Positions 8,399 to 16,772 of a DNA stretch of 64,000 nucleotides are shown piece after piece. The stretch spans positions 19,481 to 83,480 of the forward strand of contig CAKVNP010000001.1 of NCBI GenBank assembly GCA_934777095.1, read 5' to 3'. The position numbers and the translations under genes were made by a program. This DNA is from an uncultured Clostridium sp. (GTDB lineage Bacteria > Bacillota > Clostridia > Clostridiales > Clostridiaceae). Numbering within the stretch: the stretch's first letter is position 1; each line of letters begins with the position of its first letter. The notes beneath the pieces were generated by a model that was not told the DNA's origin, made no database searches, and saw only the letters and a program-made list of their open reading frames with translations.

Positions 8399-9793
8399 AT
8401 GAAAGACGTAGTTTTAGTAAAATCACTTTATAGAAACTCTGAAGAATACTTATCTAAAGAAATAACTATTTCTGGTTGGATAAGAACTTTAAGAGCTTCA
8501 AATGCATTTGGATTTATAGAAGTTAATGATGGAAGCTTCTTTAAGAATATCCAAATAGTTTTCGACAACAAATTAGAAAACTTCAAAGAAGTTTCTAAAC
8601 TTCCAATAAGCTCATCAATTAAGGTTATAGGTACTTTAGTAGCTACACCTGAAGCAAAACAACCATTTGAAATACAAGCTAAAGAAGTTGTTGTAGAAGG
8701 TATGTCAGATTCTGATTACCCTCTACAAAAGAAGAGACATACTTTTGAATATTTAAGAACAATTGCTCACTTAAGACCAAGAAGTAATGCTTTCTCAGCA
8801 GTATTCAGAGTAAGATCTGTAGCAGCTTATGCTATCCACAAATTCTTCCAAGATCAAGGATTTGTATACACTCATACACCAATCTTAACAGGAAGTGACT
8901 GTGAAGGTGCTGGTGAAATGTTTAAAGTAACTACTTTAGACTTAAACAATATTCCAAGGACTGAAGATGGAGCTATCGACTACAAACAAGACTTCTTTGG
9001 AAAAGAAACTAACCTTACAGTTTCAGGACAATTAAATGCTGAAACTTATGCTTTAGCATTTAGAAATGTTTATACATTTGGACCAACTTTCAGAGCTGAA
9101 AATTCAAACACAGCAAGACACGCTGCTGAATTCTGGATGGTTGAACCTGAAATAGCTTTTGCTGATTTACAAGATGATATGGAATTAGCTGAAAATATGT
9201 TAAAATACGTAATTAAATACGTTATGGATGAATGTCCAGAAGAAATGGCTTTCTTCAACCAATTCGTTGAAAAAGGATTATTAGATAAATTAAATCATAT
9301 AGTATCATCTGATTTTGGTAAAGTTACTTACACTGAAGCAGTTGAATTATTAAAGAACTGTGGAAAAGAATTTGAATATCCAGTTGAATGGGGTATCGAT
9401 CTTCAAACAGAACATGAAAGATATTTAACAGAAGAAATCTTCAAGAGACCTGTATTCGTTACAGATTATCCAAAAGATATCAAAGCTTTCTATATGAGAC
9501 TTAATGATGATGGAAAAACTGTTGCAGCAACTGACTGTTTAGTTCCCGGAATAGGTGAAATCATTGGTGGAAGCCAAAGAGAAGAAAGACTTGATGTATT
9601 AAAAGCTAGAATGGCTGAATTAGGTCTTAAGGAAGAAGATTACTGGTGGTACTTAGAGCTTAGAAAATATGGAGAAACTAAGCATGCTGGATTTGGTCTA
9701 GGATTTGAAAGACTTATCATGTACATTACTGGTATGTCAAATATCAGAGACGTAATTCCATTCCCAAGAACAACAGGCCAATCTGAATTCTAA
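8399..9793 (+). CDS. asnS: Asparaginyl-tRNA synthetase
   Basis: Class IIb synthetase charging tRNA-Asn in the cytoplasm. The 464 residues give an OB-fold anticodon-binding domain (about 1-115; [21 protein letters not shown]) and a class II catalytic core with [21 protein letters not shown] (motif 2) and [12 protein letters not shown] (motif 3). The AsnRS identity rather than AspRS fits the overall motif pattern and the AAC specifier of its T-box. The site TAGGAGGA precedes the ATG. It is monocistronic: its own T-box upstream and a bidirectional terminator directly after the stop. Confidence 0.97.
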   Translation: MKDVVLVKSLYRNSEEYLSKEITISGWIRTLRASNAFGFIEVNDGSFFKNIQIVFDNKLENFKEVSKLPISSSIKVIGTLVATPEAKQPFEIQAKEVVVEGMSDSDYPLQKKRHTFEYLRTIAHLRPRSNAFSAVFRVRSVAAYAIHKFFQDQGFVYTHTPILTGSDCEGAGEMFKVTTLDLNNIPRTEDGAIDYKQDFFGKETNLTVSGQLNAETYALAFRNVYTFGPTFRAENSNTARHAAEFWMVEPEIAFADLQDDMELAENMLKYVIKYVMDECPEEMAFFNQFVEKGLLDKLNHIVSSDFGKVTYTEAVELLKNCGKEFEYPVEWGIDLQTEHERYLTEEIFKRPVFVTDYPKDIKAFYMRLNDDGKTVAATDCLVPGIGEIIGGSQREERLDVLKARMAELGLKEEDYWWYLELRKYGETKHAGFGLGFERLIMYITGMSNIRDVIPFPRTTGQSEF

Positions 9794-9794
9794 T

Positions 9795-9825
9795 AAAAAA
9801 AGCGCTAAATTTAGCGCTTTTTTAT
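9795..9825. terminator. Bidirectional terminator between asnS and the CsoR-like gene
   Basis: Stem AGCGCT with AAATTT loop, A-run before and T-run after (9795-9824). It serves asnS on the plus strand and overlaps the stop codon of the convergent regulator gene. Confidence 0.9.
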
Positions 9826-10175
9826 TTTATAAACATATTTATTGCTTTATTCAAATCCTCAATAGCTTTTGAATCACCATGCTCCACTGCATCAACTATA
9901 CAATGTTCTATATGATCCTCTAAAATAACTTTACCTGTATTATTTATAGCTGATTTAACTGCTGATAATTGAATTAACACTTCTGTGCAGTCCCTTCCAT
10001 CTTCAATCATTCTATTAATAGATTCTAAATGTCCAATAGCCTTTGAAATCCTATTCATAACTGCCTTAGTATGAGTATGAGTATGAGAATGAGTATGAGT
10101 ATGACCATGCCCATGTTCATGCTCAATTGTTGTTCCATCTTCTAATGTATGTATATGTAGTCCTTTATCGCTCAC
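9822..10175 (-). CDS. CsoR/RcnR-family metal-sensing repressor with His-rich N-terminal tail
   Basis: A 117-residue DUF156-type repressor. The CsoR metal-ligand pattern is present as C63 (GRDCTEV), H88 and C92 (EDHIEHC), the spacing seen in Cu(I) sensors. Ahead of it is an unusual tail, residues 7-36, with alternating His (HEHGHGHTHTHSHTHTHT). I chose GTG at 10175 because GGGAG lies eight bases upstream; the frame stays open to 10271, but that extension lacks a good site and would add a non-family hydrophobic stretch. No metal transporter is adjacent, and the upstream ABC operon ends at its own terminator, so the target genes are unknown. Cu(I) versus Ni/Co sensing is open given the histidines. 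Confidence 0.82.
   Translation of the reverse strand: MSDKGLHIHTLEDGTTIEHEHGHGHTHTHSHTHTHTKAVMNRISKAIGHLESINRMIEDGRDCTEVLIQLSAVKSAINNTGKVILEDHIEHCIVDAVEHGDSKAIEDLNKAINMFIK
10070..10108. repeat. Hexamer tandem repeat coding the His-Thr tail
   Basis: On the plus strand about six imperfect copies of a GTATGA hexamer (one with GAATGA), read on the minus strand as CAT-ACT (His-Thr) codons. Such a tract can change length by slippage without shifting the frame. Confidence 0.7.
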
Positions 10176-10248
10176 CAATCCCACTCCCTTTGAATATATT
10201 TTACCACTATTACTATATATTATAAACATTATATTTTTATCCCACAAA

Positions 10249-10283
10249 AAAAGCATTATATGTATTTTCACATAATGCTTTAA
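10249..10283 (-). terminator. Terminator of the ABC permease operon
   Basis: On the minus strand an AAAGCATTAT / ATAATGCTTT stem with a T7 tail, starting a few bases after the stop of the last permease gene. Confidence 0.85.
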
Positions 10284-10286
10284 GTT

Positions 10287-11189
10287 TTACAGATAGCTGC
10301 TTTTAACATTAACTTTTTTTCTAAGATAATTTCCTATATTAGCTATACATAAAATAGTTGTTATTAAGAAAATACCTGGTACAATTATTATCCACCAAGA
10401 GTTTGTAAGCAGAGCCTTTTCCGATAGTGACAACATGCTTCCCCATGAAATTACCTCTAAAGGAAGCCCCAAACCTAAAAAGCTTAATGTCGCTTCCGCT
10501 ACAATTGCACTTCTAATATTCATCACAATCATAAACATAATTGCTGGAACTAATCTTGGCCCTATATGATTTATTAATAAATGAAATATATCAGCTTTCA
10601 TAAATCTTGCATACATAAAATATTCTTCATTTACCAGCCTCTTCACTTCTGTCCTAACTACTTTGGATATACTCATCCAGCTAGTAACACCAATAACTAC
10701 CGCTATGCTAACCACATTATTCTGGCCTATTATAGCCTGTAAAAATATAATTATTAAAATATTAGGAATGCTTAAAAATATTTCAGTAAGCCTCATCATT
10801 ATTTCATCAATAAATTCTGGTGCCATAGCGCTTATGCTTCCATAGACCACAGCTATTACCGTAGAAATAATAGTAGCTAAGAATCCAATAAAAAGCGATA
10901 TTCTTCCTCCATACCAGATCATCGAAAAAATATCCCGCCCCACGGTATCTGTACCAAAGTAAAATTCCGAATTTGGTGCTACGTTATAATTTGCTAAATC
11001 CAGATAAGTAGGATCATGATTAATTATTAATTTATAAAAAACACATCCTAAAATTATAATAGCTAATATTACTATAGAAACAATTGGTTTAGTCGCTTTT
11101 TGCTTTCTTCTTTTATTCATGCTATGATCATTTTCTATATCATATACCGGTTCAAATCTATAATCTATCTTTTTATTTAACTCTGCCAT
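10287..11189 (-). CDS. ABC transporter permease, DppC/OppC/NikC family
   Basis: A 300-residue inner-membrane permease with about six membrane segments and the signature RSAIVAEATLSFLGLGLP plus ISWGSML, typical of the C-type permease of peptide/nickel importers. An N-terminal cytosolic stretch precedes the first membrane helix. I place the start at 11189 because AAGGAGGG sits eight bases upstream and the start follows the previous stop by one base (TAATATG). It is the last of three genes (binding protein, B permease, C permease), then a terminator. No ATPase gene follows, which is unusual for this family. Confidence 0.88.
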   Translation of the reverse strand: MAELNKKIDYRFEPVYDIENDHSMNKRRKQKATKPIVSIVILAIIILGCVFYKLIINHDPTYLDLANYNVAPNSEFYFGTDTVGRDIFSMIWYGGRISLFIGFLATIISTVIAVVYGSISAMAPEFIDEIMMRLTEIFLSIPNILIIIFLQAIIGQNNVVSIAVVIGVTSWMSISKVVRTEVKRLVNEEYFMYARFMKADIFHLLINHIGPRLVPAIMFMIVMNIRSAIVAEATLSFLGLGLPLEVISWGSMLSLSEKALLTNSWWIIIVPGIFLITTILCIANIGNYLRKKVNVKSSYL

Positions 11190-11190
11190 A

Positions 11191-12195
11191 TTATTTCCCT
11201 CCTTGAACGTCAACTATTTTCTTAGCCTTCATTTGAGGATCAATTTTTTCATTAATGATTTGAGCTAAAATATTGCTTGAGATTACCACTATCCCTGTTA
11301 TTATACAAATTACCATCAACATATTATAATCGTGGTATTTAGCACTTTCAAAAGAGAGACTTCCTATTCCCGGATAAGAAAATACAGCTTCAACAATATA
11401 CGTTCCGCCAATTATATGAGGAATAGAAATAGCCATCAAACTTATATAAGATGGCAATATATTTCTTACACAATGAGTAAAAATTATTCTTATCTTTTTT
11501 ATCCCCTTAGAAACGCCTAAAAGTACGTATTCCTTTCTTACCTCTTCTAAAAGCATATTTCTAATCATGTAGGCATAATACCATAGATGACTCATTATTA
11601 CGACTATAAGAGGTAGAATTAAATGGTTTATCCGATCTAATAAATCACCTTCCCGACCAATGGTATACGCACCACTGCTAGGAAGTAGTTTTAAATTAAC
11701 ACAAAAAATTAAGATTAAGATTAGTGAAAAGTAAAATTCCGGTATGCAACTTGTTATATTTCCTATATTGCAAATCAGCTTATCAATTAATTTATCTTCA
11801 TAATATGCACAGAATATCCCAAGTAATAATGCTAAAGCAAATGTTAATATAAAGCCGCTTCCACCTAAAATTAAAGTATTAGCCATACGTCCGTTAATTA
11901 CCTCTAAAACATCTTTTTTATACTTATAGGATATACCAAAATCACCTTTTACAGCGTTTGAAATCCACTTTCCATACTGAATATAGATAGGTTTATCTAA
12001 ACCTAATCTTTCAATGCTTCTCTGTCTTTCTTCTACACTCATTCTTTCTGCTCGTTCACCATAATATGATACCAATGGATCTCCTGGAGACAATCTGCTC
12101 ATAAAAAACACTATTGCTGATAGTAGAAAAATTGATAACGTAAAAATAATTAACTTTTTGCTTATACTCATAGCTTTATACTTTTTACCTTTCAC
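11191..12195 (-). CDS. ABC transporter permease, DppB/OppB/NikB family
   Basis: A 334-residue permease with about six membrane segments. RLSPGDPLVSYYG near the N-terminus and EAVFSYPGIGSLSFESAKYHD near the C-terminus are hallmarks of the B-type permease of peptide/nickel importers. The start is taken as GTG at 12195, with GAGGTG six bases upstream; a GTG at 12204 is in frame but has a poorer site. It lies 34 bases after the binding-protein gene and one base before the C permease. Together they should form the membrane channel of one importer. Confidence 0.87.
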   Translation of the reverse strand: MKGKKYKAMSISKKLIIFTLSIFLLSAIVFFMSRLSPGDPLVSYYGERAERMSVEERQRSIERLGLDKPIYIQYGKWISNAVKGDFGISYKYKKDVLEVINGRMANTLILGGSGFILTFALALLLGIFCAYYEDKLIDKLICNIGNITSCIPEFYFSLILILIFCVNLKLLPSSGAYTIGREGDLLDRINHLILPLIVVIMSHLWYYAYMIRNMLLEEVRKEYVLLGVSKGIKKIRIIFTHCVRNILPSYISLMAISIPHIIGGTYIVEAVFSYPGIGSLSFESAKYHDYNMLMVICIITGIVVISSNILAQIINEKIDPQMKAKKIVDVQGGK

Positions 12196-12229
12196 CAATC
12201 TCACCTCACTTTCTTATTAAGAAATGATT

Positions 12230-13786
12230 TTATTTTTCTAAAGTCCAATCAGTTACATTCCAGAATATGCCTACTCCGTGATGTCCTAATACTGTATCTT
12301 CAGTTATTCCCATTAAATTTTTATTAGCAACATAATTAGCATCAACATAGCAGAAGAATGTGTATGCGGGATCATTAGCTAATTCTTCTTGGAACTTATA
12401 ATAATATTCTCTTCTTGTTTCTTCATCTTCACTTTCTCTAGCTAACGTTAAATATTCATCAACTTTCTCATTAGAATATCCATTATAATTGCTTCCTTTA
12501 TCTGTACCAAATACTTTATAAGTATGATCATCTGCATCAAATGGGCTTCCCCAGCCAATTAAAAACGCTTCGAAATTATCCCAGTCTATTGCAGAAGGAA
12601 CTTCAACTTTAACATTAATTCCAATTTCTTTTAACTGCTGTGCTGCAATTGAAGCTAAATCAATACGAACTTGATCACCTTCCATACATGAAATTGTAAA
12701 GCCTAGAACCTGTCCATTTTTTTCATAATATCCATTAGGCCCCATAGTCCAGCCAGCAGCCTGGATTATTTCTTTTGCTTTATCTTGGTTATATTCATAT
12801 TTCTCCACATCAGCGTTATTATATATATTTCTTTGTAAAGGCCCATATGCTATTTCACCTTCACCCAACAATACAGCATCAATCATTTCTTGTCGGTTTA
12901 TCCCATAGCTTATTGCTGGTATTATAGCTTTATTTTCTGCCCAAATTTTATTATTGAAGTTATACATTATTCCTCTATAATCTGCAGTTATCATATCATA
13001 ACATTTAAAAGCTTCATTATCTGCAAAATCTTTTGCAGCCTTTGGCGTAACTATTGCTAAATCTAATTCTCCTGATTTTAATTGAAGTGCTTTTGCATTA
13101 TCATCAGTTACAAATTTAAACACTATTGTATCAATCTTTGCCACACCTTTAAAATAATCATCATTCTTTACTAAAGTAATACTTTGCCCATCATCCCATT
13201 TTTCCATCTTATATGGGCCAGTCCCTATAGGAAATCTAAAGAAATCAGAAGTCTGCATATCTTCTCCTTCTAGTAAGTGCTTAGGTAAAATTCCTATAGT
13301 CATATACTCAGTAAATGCAACATTTTTTTCTTTTAATTTAAATGCAATCGTATATTCATCAATTACTTTTATTTCTTCAATATCTTCATAGTTTGAAGCT
13401 ATTTCTGACTCATTTGCAGGATCCATAATCTGCTCTATAGTAAATTTAACATCATCTGCAGTAAATTTTTCTCCGTCATGCCATTTAACATCTTTTTCTA
13501 AATTAAATGTGTATGTATTAGTTGTTTCATCAAAAGTCCAATCCTTTGCTAATGATGGTACTACATTATTTTCTTCATCATGGGCTGTTAAGCCATTAAA
13601 AATTAAAACATTAATTTCTCCATGTTCATCAATAGCAGGGTTAATTCTAGTGTATTCACCACTGCCATATACTAGTGTATTACTATTATCCACTCTGCTT
13701 TTTGAGGTATCAGTACTTCCGCAGCCGGCCAAAAGACCTATGGTCATACATAATATACAAGCTATTGTAATAATTTTTCTTCTCAT
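12230..13786 (-). CDS. Extracellular solute-binding lipoprotein, family 5 (peptide/nickel type)
   Basis: A 518-residue binding protein with a lipoprotein signal: basic MRRK, hydrophobic core, lipobox LAGC with C22. Family features follow: PSLAKDWTFDETTNTYTFNL, KWHDGEKFTADDV, FPIGTGPYKMEKWDDG and a C-terminal domain with AFLIGWGSPFDADDH. It should sit on the outer face of the membrane and deliver ligand to the two downstream permeases. AAGGAG precedes the ATG. Family 5 members bind oligopeptides, nickel chelates or other ligands; this one cannot be assigned. It differs from the OppA at 54-56 kb and is not a recent duplicate by eye. Confidence 0.9.
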   Translation of the reverse strand: MRRKIITIACILCMTIGLLAGCGSTDTSKSRVDNSNTLVYGSGEYTRINPAIDEHGEINVLIFNGLTAHDEENNVVPSLAKDWTFDETTNTYTFNLEKDVKWHDGEKFTADDVKFTIEQIMDPANESEIASNYEDIEEIKVIDEYTIAFKLKEKNVAFTEYMTIGILPKHLLEGEDMQTSDFFRFPIGTGPYKMEKWDDGQSITLVKNDDYFKGVAKIDTIVFKFVTDDNAKALQLKSGELDLAIVTPKAAKDFADNEAFKCYDMITADYRGIMYNFNNKIWAENKAIIPAISYGINRQEMIDAVLLGEGEIAYGPLQRNIYNNADVEKYEYNQDKAKEIIQAAGWTMGPNGYYEKNGQVLGFTISCMEGDQVRIDLASIAAQQLKEIGINVKVEVPSAIDWDNFEAFLIGWGSPFDADDHTYKVFGTDKGSNYNGYSNEKVDEYLTLARESEDEETRREYYYKFQEELANDPAYTFFCYVDANYVANKNLMGITEDTVLGHHGVGIFWNVTDWTLEK

Positions 13787-13992
13787 TATTTTCTCCTTTT
13801 ATCCTTTAATAACATAAATACCATATTATTATAGTTTTGGATAATTACTCTCACAAGCCCCATGGGGGGTTATTTTTTAGCTTTATTAAAAATTTTTTTC
13901 ATATATGAATATTTTTTTAAATATGGTCAATACTATAAACGTAGATATAAACCTGTAATATACAGGTTCCCATCCCCCCATTATTTTTAAAG

Positions 13993-14023
13993 AAAAAGCA
14001 CCTTTCTACAAAGGTGCTTTTTT
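13993..14023. terminator. Bidirectional terminator downstream of argS
   Basis: A 13-bp stem AAAAAGCACCTTT (13993-14005) with its complement (14010-14022) and a 4-base loop, T-run on both strands. On the minus strand it follows argS at about 95 bases. Confidence 0.8.
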
Positions 14024-14053
14024 GTTCATTCAATTATGATTTAATAATTGAAT

Positions 14054-14107
14054 TTAAGGAACTCCCAAGGGAGTTCCCATCTCAATTCATCATTCATAAT
14101 CCATCGC
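14054..14107. repeat. Partial inverted-repeat element, copy R3
   Basis: Stem-loop GGAACTCCC/GGGAGTTCC (14058-14077) and one arm of ATTCATCATTCATAAT type (14084-14104). The other arm is degenerate. It ends about ten bases before the argS stop. The stem differs from other copies by paired changes. Confidence 0.65.
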
Positions 14108-14117
14108 TTAATTTTAA

Positions 14118-15878
14118 TTACATTCTTTCAACGCTTTCCATACCTAATAATTCTAAACATTGCTCAAGTACATTTTTAACAAGGTTAATTAAAGCAAGCC
14201 ATGAAGCTTTCTTAGCTTCATCTTCTTCAGAAATTATTCTTGTATCATTGTAGAACTTGTTAAAGTTATTAGATAATTCATAGATAAATTCGCATATCTT
14301 ATGCGGTGCTCTATCCTTAAAGCTGTTTTCTATAACTTCATTGAACTTAATTACCTGTAACATTAAGTTTCTTTCAGCATCACTTTGTGGTGCTAATATT
14401 GCAGTATTTGAAATATCCATTCCTGCTTTATTTAATATTGATTTAATTCTTACTATTGTATAAAGAATATATGGTCCTGTATTTCCTTCAAATGAAGCAA
14501 ATCTATCTATATCAAAGATATAATCTTTAGAAGCCTGGTTAGATAAATCACCATATTTTAAAGCAGCTAATCCTACTTTTGATGATATTTCTTCAACATC
14601 TTCTTCAGCTATATTTTTATTATCCTTTAATTTTTCTTTACCAGCTTCTTTAATCATATTAATTAAATCAGCAAGTCTCATTACGCCACCTTCACGAGTT
14701 TTAAATGGCTTTCCATCTTTTCCGTTCATTGTTCCAAAGCCTATGAAGTCTAATACAATATCTTCTTCTCTAGCAATACCTGATTTTCTAGCAGCTCTAA
14801 AGAATTGTTCGTAGTGAAGTCCTTGTCTCTTATCTGCTAAATAAATTATTTCATCAGCATGTAAATCTCTTACTCTCTCTACTACTGTAGCTAAATCAGT
14901 TGTTCCATATAATGATGCTCCATCTGATTTTAATAATAATAGTGGAGGTACTTGCGCTTTATCATCTTCCTTACTTACATCAACAACTAAAGCCCCTTCA
15001 CTTTCATAAGCAAAGCCATTATCTTTTAATTCCTTAATCATTTCAGGAATTAATTTTTGTGCATCACTTTCACCATTCCATAATTCAAAGCTTACATCTA
15101 ATGCTCCATAGTTTTTCTTTAAATCAGCAACTGATACATTTAAGATATGTTTCCATAATGCAACATATCCTCTTCTTCCTTGTTGAAGTTCAACTGTAGC
15201 CTTTTTAGCAGCTTCCATTACAGCTTCATCTGATTTAGCAAGTTTACTTGCATATGGATATATATCTTCAAGTTCATCTATTGTAAATGGTGCTTCTGCT
15301 GGATATTCACCTTCAAAATCCGCATCAAAGTATGGAAGTTCAGGATTTCTTCTTTCAACTTCAGAAATAACCATTCCCATTTGAAGTCCCCAGTCTCCTA
15401 AATGTACATCACCAATAACATCATGTCCTAAGAATTTAGCAATTCTCTTAATGCTTTCACCTATAATTGCAGATCTTAAGTGTCCAATGTGTAGTGGCTT
15501 AGCAACATTTGCTCCACCATAATCTACTACTATCTTCTTAATTTCTGTAGCTTGTGAAGTACCAAATTTATCATCTTTATTCATCTTATTAACATAATCA
15601 ATTAAGAATTCATCATTTAATGTAATATTAATAAATCCTGGACCAGCTATTTCTAACTTAGAAAAAATCTTATTTTCATTTAATTTTGCAACTACTTCTT
15701 CTGCAATAACTCTAGGTGCCTTTCCATGCTTCTTTGCATTAGGTAATGCTCCATTACATTGGTATTGGCAAAGGTCTGGTCTATTTGATACAGTTACCTT
15801 TCCTGATTCTCTATCGTATCCTAGTTCCTCAAATACGTCTTTTACAATATCGCTGATTTGATCAATAAATATTTTCAT
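14118..15878 (-). CDS. argS: Arginyl-tRNA synthetase
   Basis: Class I synthetase for tRNA-Arg. The 586 residues include the N-terminal Add1 domain (about 1-110), the HIGH motif as PLHIGHLRSA (about 138-147), a catalytic core with KPFKTREGG (the segment that replaces a canonical KMSKS in many ArgRS), and a C-terminal helical DALR anticodon-binding domain (about 465-586). AGGAGGA precedes the ATG. It is controlled by its own T-box leader and has a downstream terminator. nrdG lies upstream on the same strand with no terminator in between. Confidence 0.97.
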   Translation of the reverse strand: MKIFIDQISDIVKDVFEELGYDRESGKVTVSNRPDLCQYQCNGALPNAKKHGKAPRVIAEEVVAKLNENKIFSKLEIAGPGFINITLNDEFLIDYVNKMNKDDKFGTSQATEIKKIVVDYGGANVAKPLHIGHLRSAIIGESIKRIAKFLGHDVIGDVHLGDWGLQMGMVISEVERRNPELPYFDADFEGEYPAEAPFTIDELEDIYPYASKLAKSDEAVMEAAKKATVELQQGRRGYVALWKHILNVSVADLKKNYGALDVSFELWNGESDAQKLIPEMIKELKDNGFAYESEGALVVDVSKEDDKAQVPPLLLLKSDGASLYGTTDLATVVERVRDLHADEIIYLADKRQGLHYEQFFRAARKSGIAREEDIVLDFIGFGTMNGKDGKPFKTREGGVMRLADLINMIKEAGKEKLKDNKNIAEEDVEEISSKVGLAALKYGDLSNQASKDYIFDIDRFASFEGNTGPYILYTIVRIKSILNKAGMDISNTAILAPQSDAERNLMLQVIKFNEVIENSFKDRAPHKICEFIYELSNNFNKFYNDTRIISEEDEAKKASWLALINLVKNVLEQCLELLGMESVERM

Positions 15879-15902
15879 ACTCTTCCTCCTATTTTTTTGT
15901 AT

Positions 15903-15935
15903 AAAAAAACCATCTCTTTAATACAAAGAGACGGA
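15903..15935 (-). terminator. T-box-controlled terminator of argS leader
   Basis: On the minus strand stem CCGTCTCTTT / AAAGAGATGG with one G-U pair, 5-base loop and a T7 tail (15903-15909 on the plus strand as A-run). Confidence 0.9.
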
Positions 15936-16158
15936 TTATTTCCGCGGTACCACTCAAATTACTAAAATAAATTTAGTCCACTCAAAGCTTTAACGCAAGC
16001 TAACGGCATACCCTTATATTTAAAATACTCAAGCAGCTTCTCCAAGTTCCTCTTCCTTATTTTATATCTCGTAAGACTTCCACTCTATTCTTACTCGCTG
16101 GCAGATACTATTAAATAAGTACTCTTCTTTTCATAGAATTTATCTTTAATTTGTAAAT
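15903..16158 (-). promoter_or_regulatory. T-box riboswitch leader (Arg) of argS
   Basis: Minus-strand leader with AGAAGAGTAC near the start, a stem I apical segment, a specifier region and the T-box GAGTGGTACCGCGGA (15941-15955). Aligning the segment after the specifier with the asnS, metG and ileS leaders of this window (each ends in NGGAG) puts the specifier at AGG (16049-16051 on the plus strand as CCT) followed by A; AGA, overlapping it, is the alternative. Both are Arg codons. Confidence 0.9.
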
Positions 16159-16159
16159 A

Positions 16160-16189
16160 ATTATACCTATAAATATAGCACTTTGTCAA
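16160..16189 (-). promoter_or_regulatory. Promoter of the argS T-box leader
   Basis: On the minus strand TTGACA (16184-16189), 18-base spacer, TATAAT (16160-16165). Both boxes are perfect consensus. The -35 box begins six bases beyond the nrdG stop codon. Confidence 0.85.
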
Positions 16190-16195
16190 TGCTAT

Positions 16196-16705
16196 CTATA
16201 TCTCAAGCGTTTCTATAATACCATGTTTAATACTGCTTTGAACATCAATAATTCTTTGATTTTCTGAGCCCCTGAATTTTAATCCATCCTTTGTTTTTTC
16301 TTTTTCAAATCGTCCATCTACTAATACATCTATATTTTCAATAAGTTCTTTTATATTATTATCCTTTTTCATTTTTTCTAATACATCTTCAAAAATATAT
16401 CCTGTATAACACCATATATTTAGGCCCACTTTTTTAAATTCCTTTGCCATATATGAAAATTCTGCTGCTCTTTCTAAGGGATCTCCACCACTAAAGGTTA
16501 CTCCATTCAGCAAAGGATTTTCTACTGTATCTTTAATAAGCTCATCCATATCTTTTTCTTCCCCACCATTAAAATCATGGGTATCAGGATTAAAGCAGCC
16601 TTCACAGTTATGTCTGCATCCTTGCGAGAAAAATACCCGTCTTATACCAGGTCCATTAACCAAGCTTTCATATGCTATTCCTGCAAGTCTTATTTTCTTC
16701 CCCAT
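16196..16705 (-). CDS. nrdG: Anaerobic ribonucleoside-triphosphate reductase activating protein
   Basis: Radical SAM enzyme that generates the glycyl radical on NrdD. The cluster motif is CRHNCEGC (C30, C34, C37), followed by GGEEKD and the SGGDPLE SAM-binding segment near 96-102. The 169 residues fit the family. It is the partner of nrdD at 21-23 kb, but a phosphotransferase gene and an aconitase/synthase pair lie between, and nrdD has its own terminator, so the two are transcribed separately here. The stop codon lies directly before the argS promoter. Confidence 0.93.
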   Translation of the reverse strand: MGKKIRLAGIAYESLVNGPGIRRVFFSQGCRHNCEGCFNPDTHDFNGGEEKDMDELIKDTVENPLLNGVTFSGGDPLERAAEFSYMAKEFKKVGLNIWCYTGYIFEDVLEKMKKDNNIKELIENIDVLVDGRFEKEKTKDGLKFRGSENQRIIDVQSSIKHGIIETLEI

Positions 16706-16772
16706 AACTTCACTTCCCTTAATAAATTAATCCTTTATATTAATATTATATCTAATTATTTCATTTATTCTC

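Larger units (their letters stand above)
13787..14117. other. Intergenic region between the ABC operon and argS
   Basis: About 330 bases without a gene. It carries the upstream region of the binding-protein gene, two C/G-run stretches (13858-13868 and 13972-13980) that stand out from the AT-rich background, a strong terminator at 13993-14023 and a partial inverted-repeat element (R3). No further coding frame is convincing. Confidence 0.6.

Noticed and set aside
10176-10271. N-terminal extension of the CsoR-like protein
   Set aside because: Hydrophobic, lacks a ribosome site and overlaps the upstream operon's terminator.
13858-13980. C/G runs as a riboswitch or origin
   Set aside because: Two isolated homopolymer-like runs in AT-rich DNA; no conserved riboswitch segments found.
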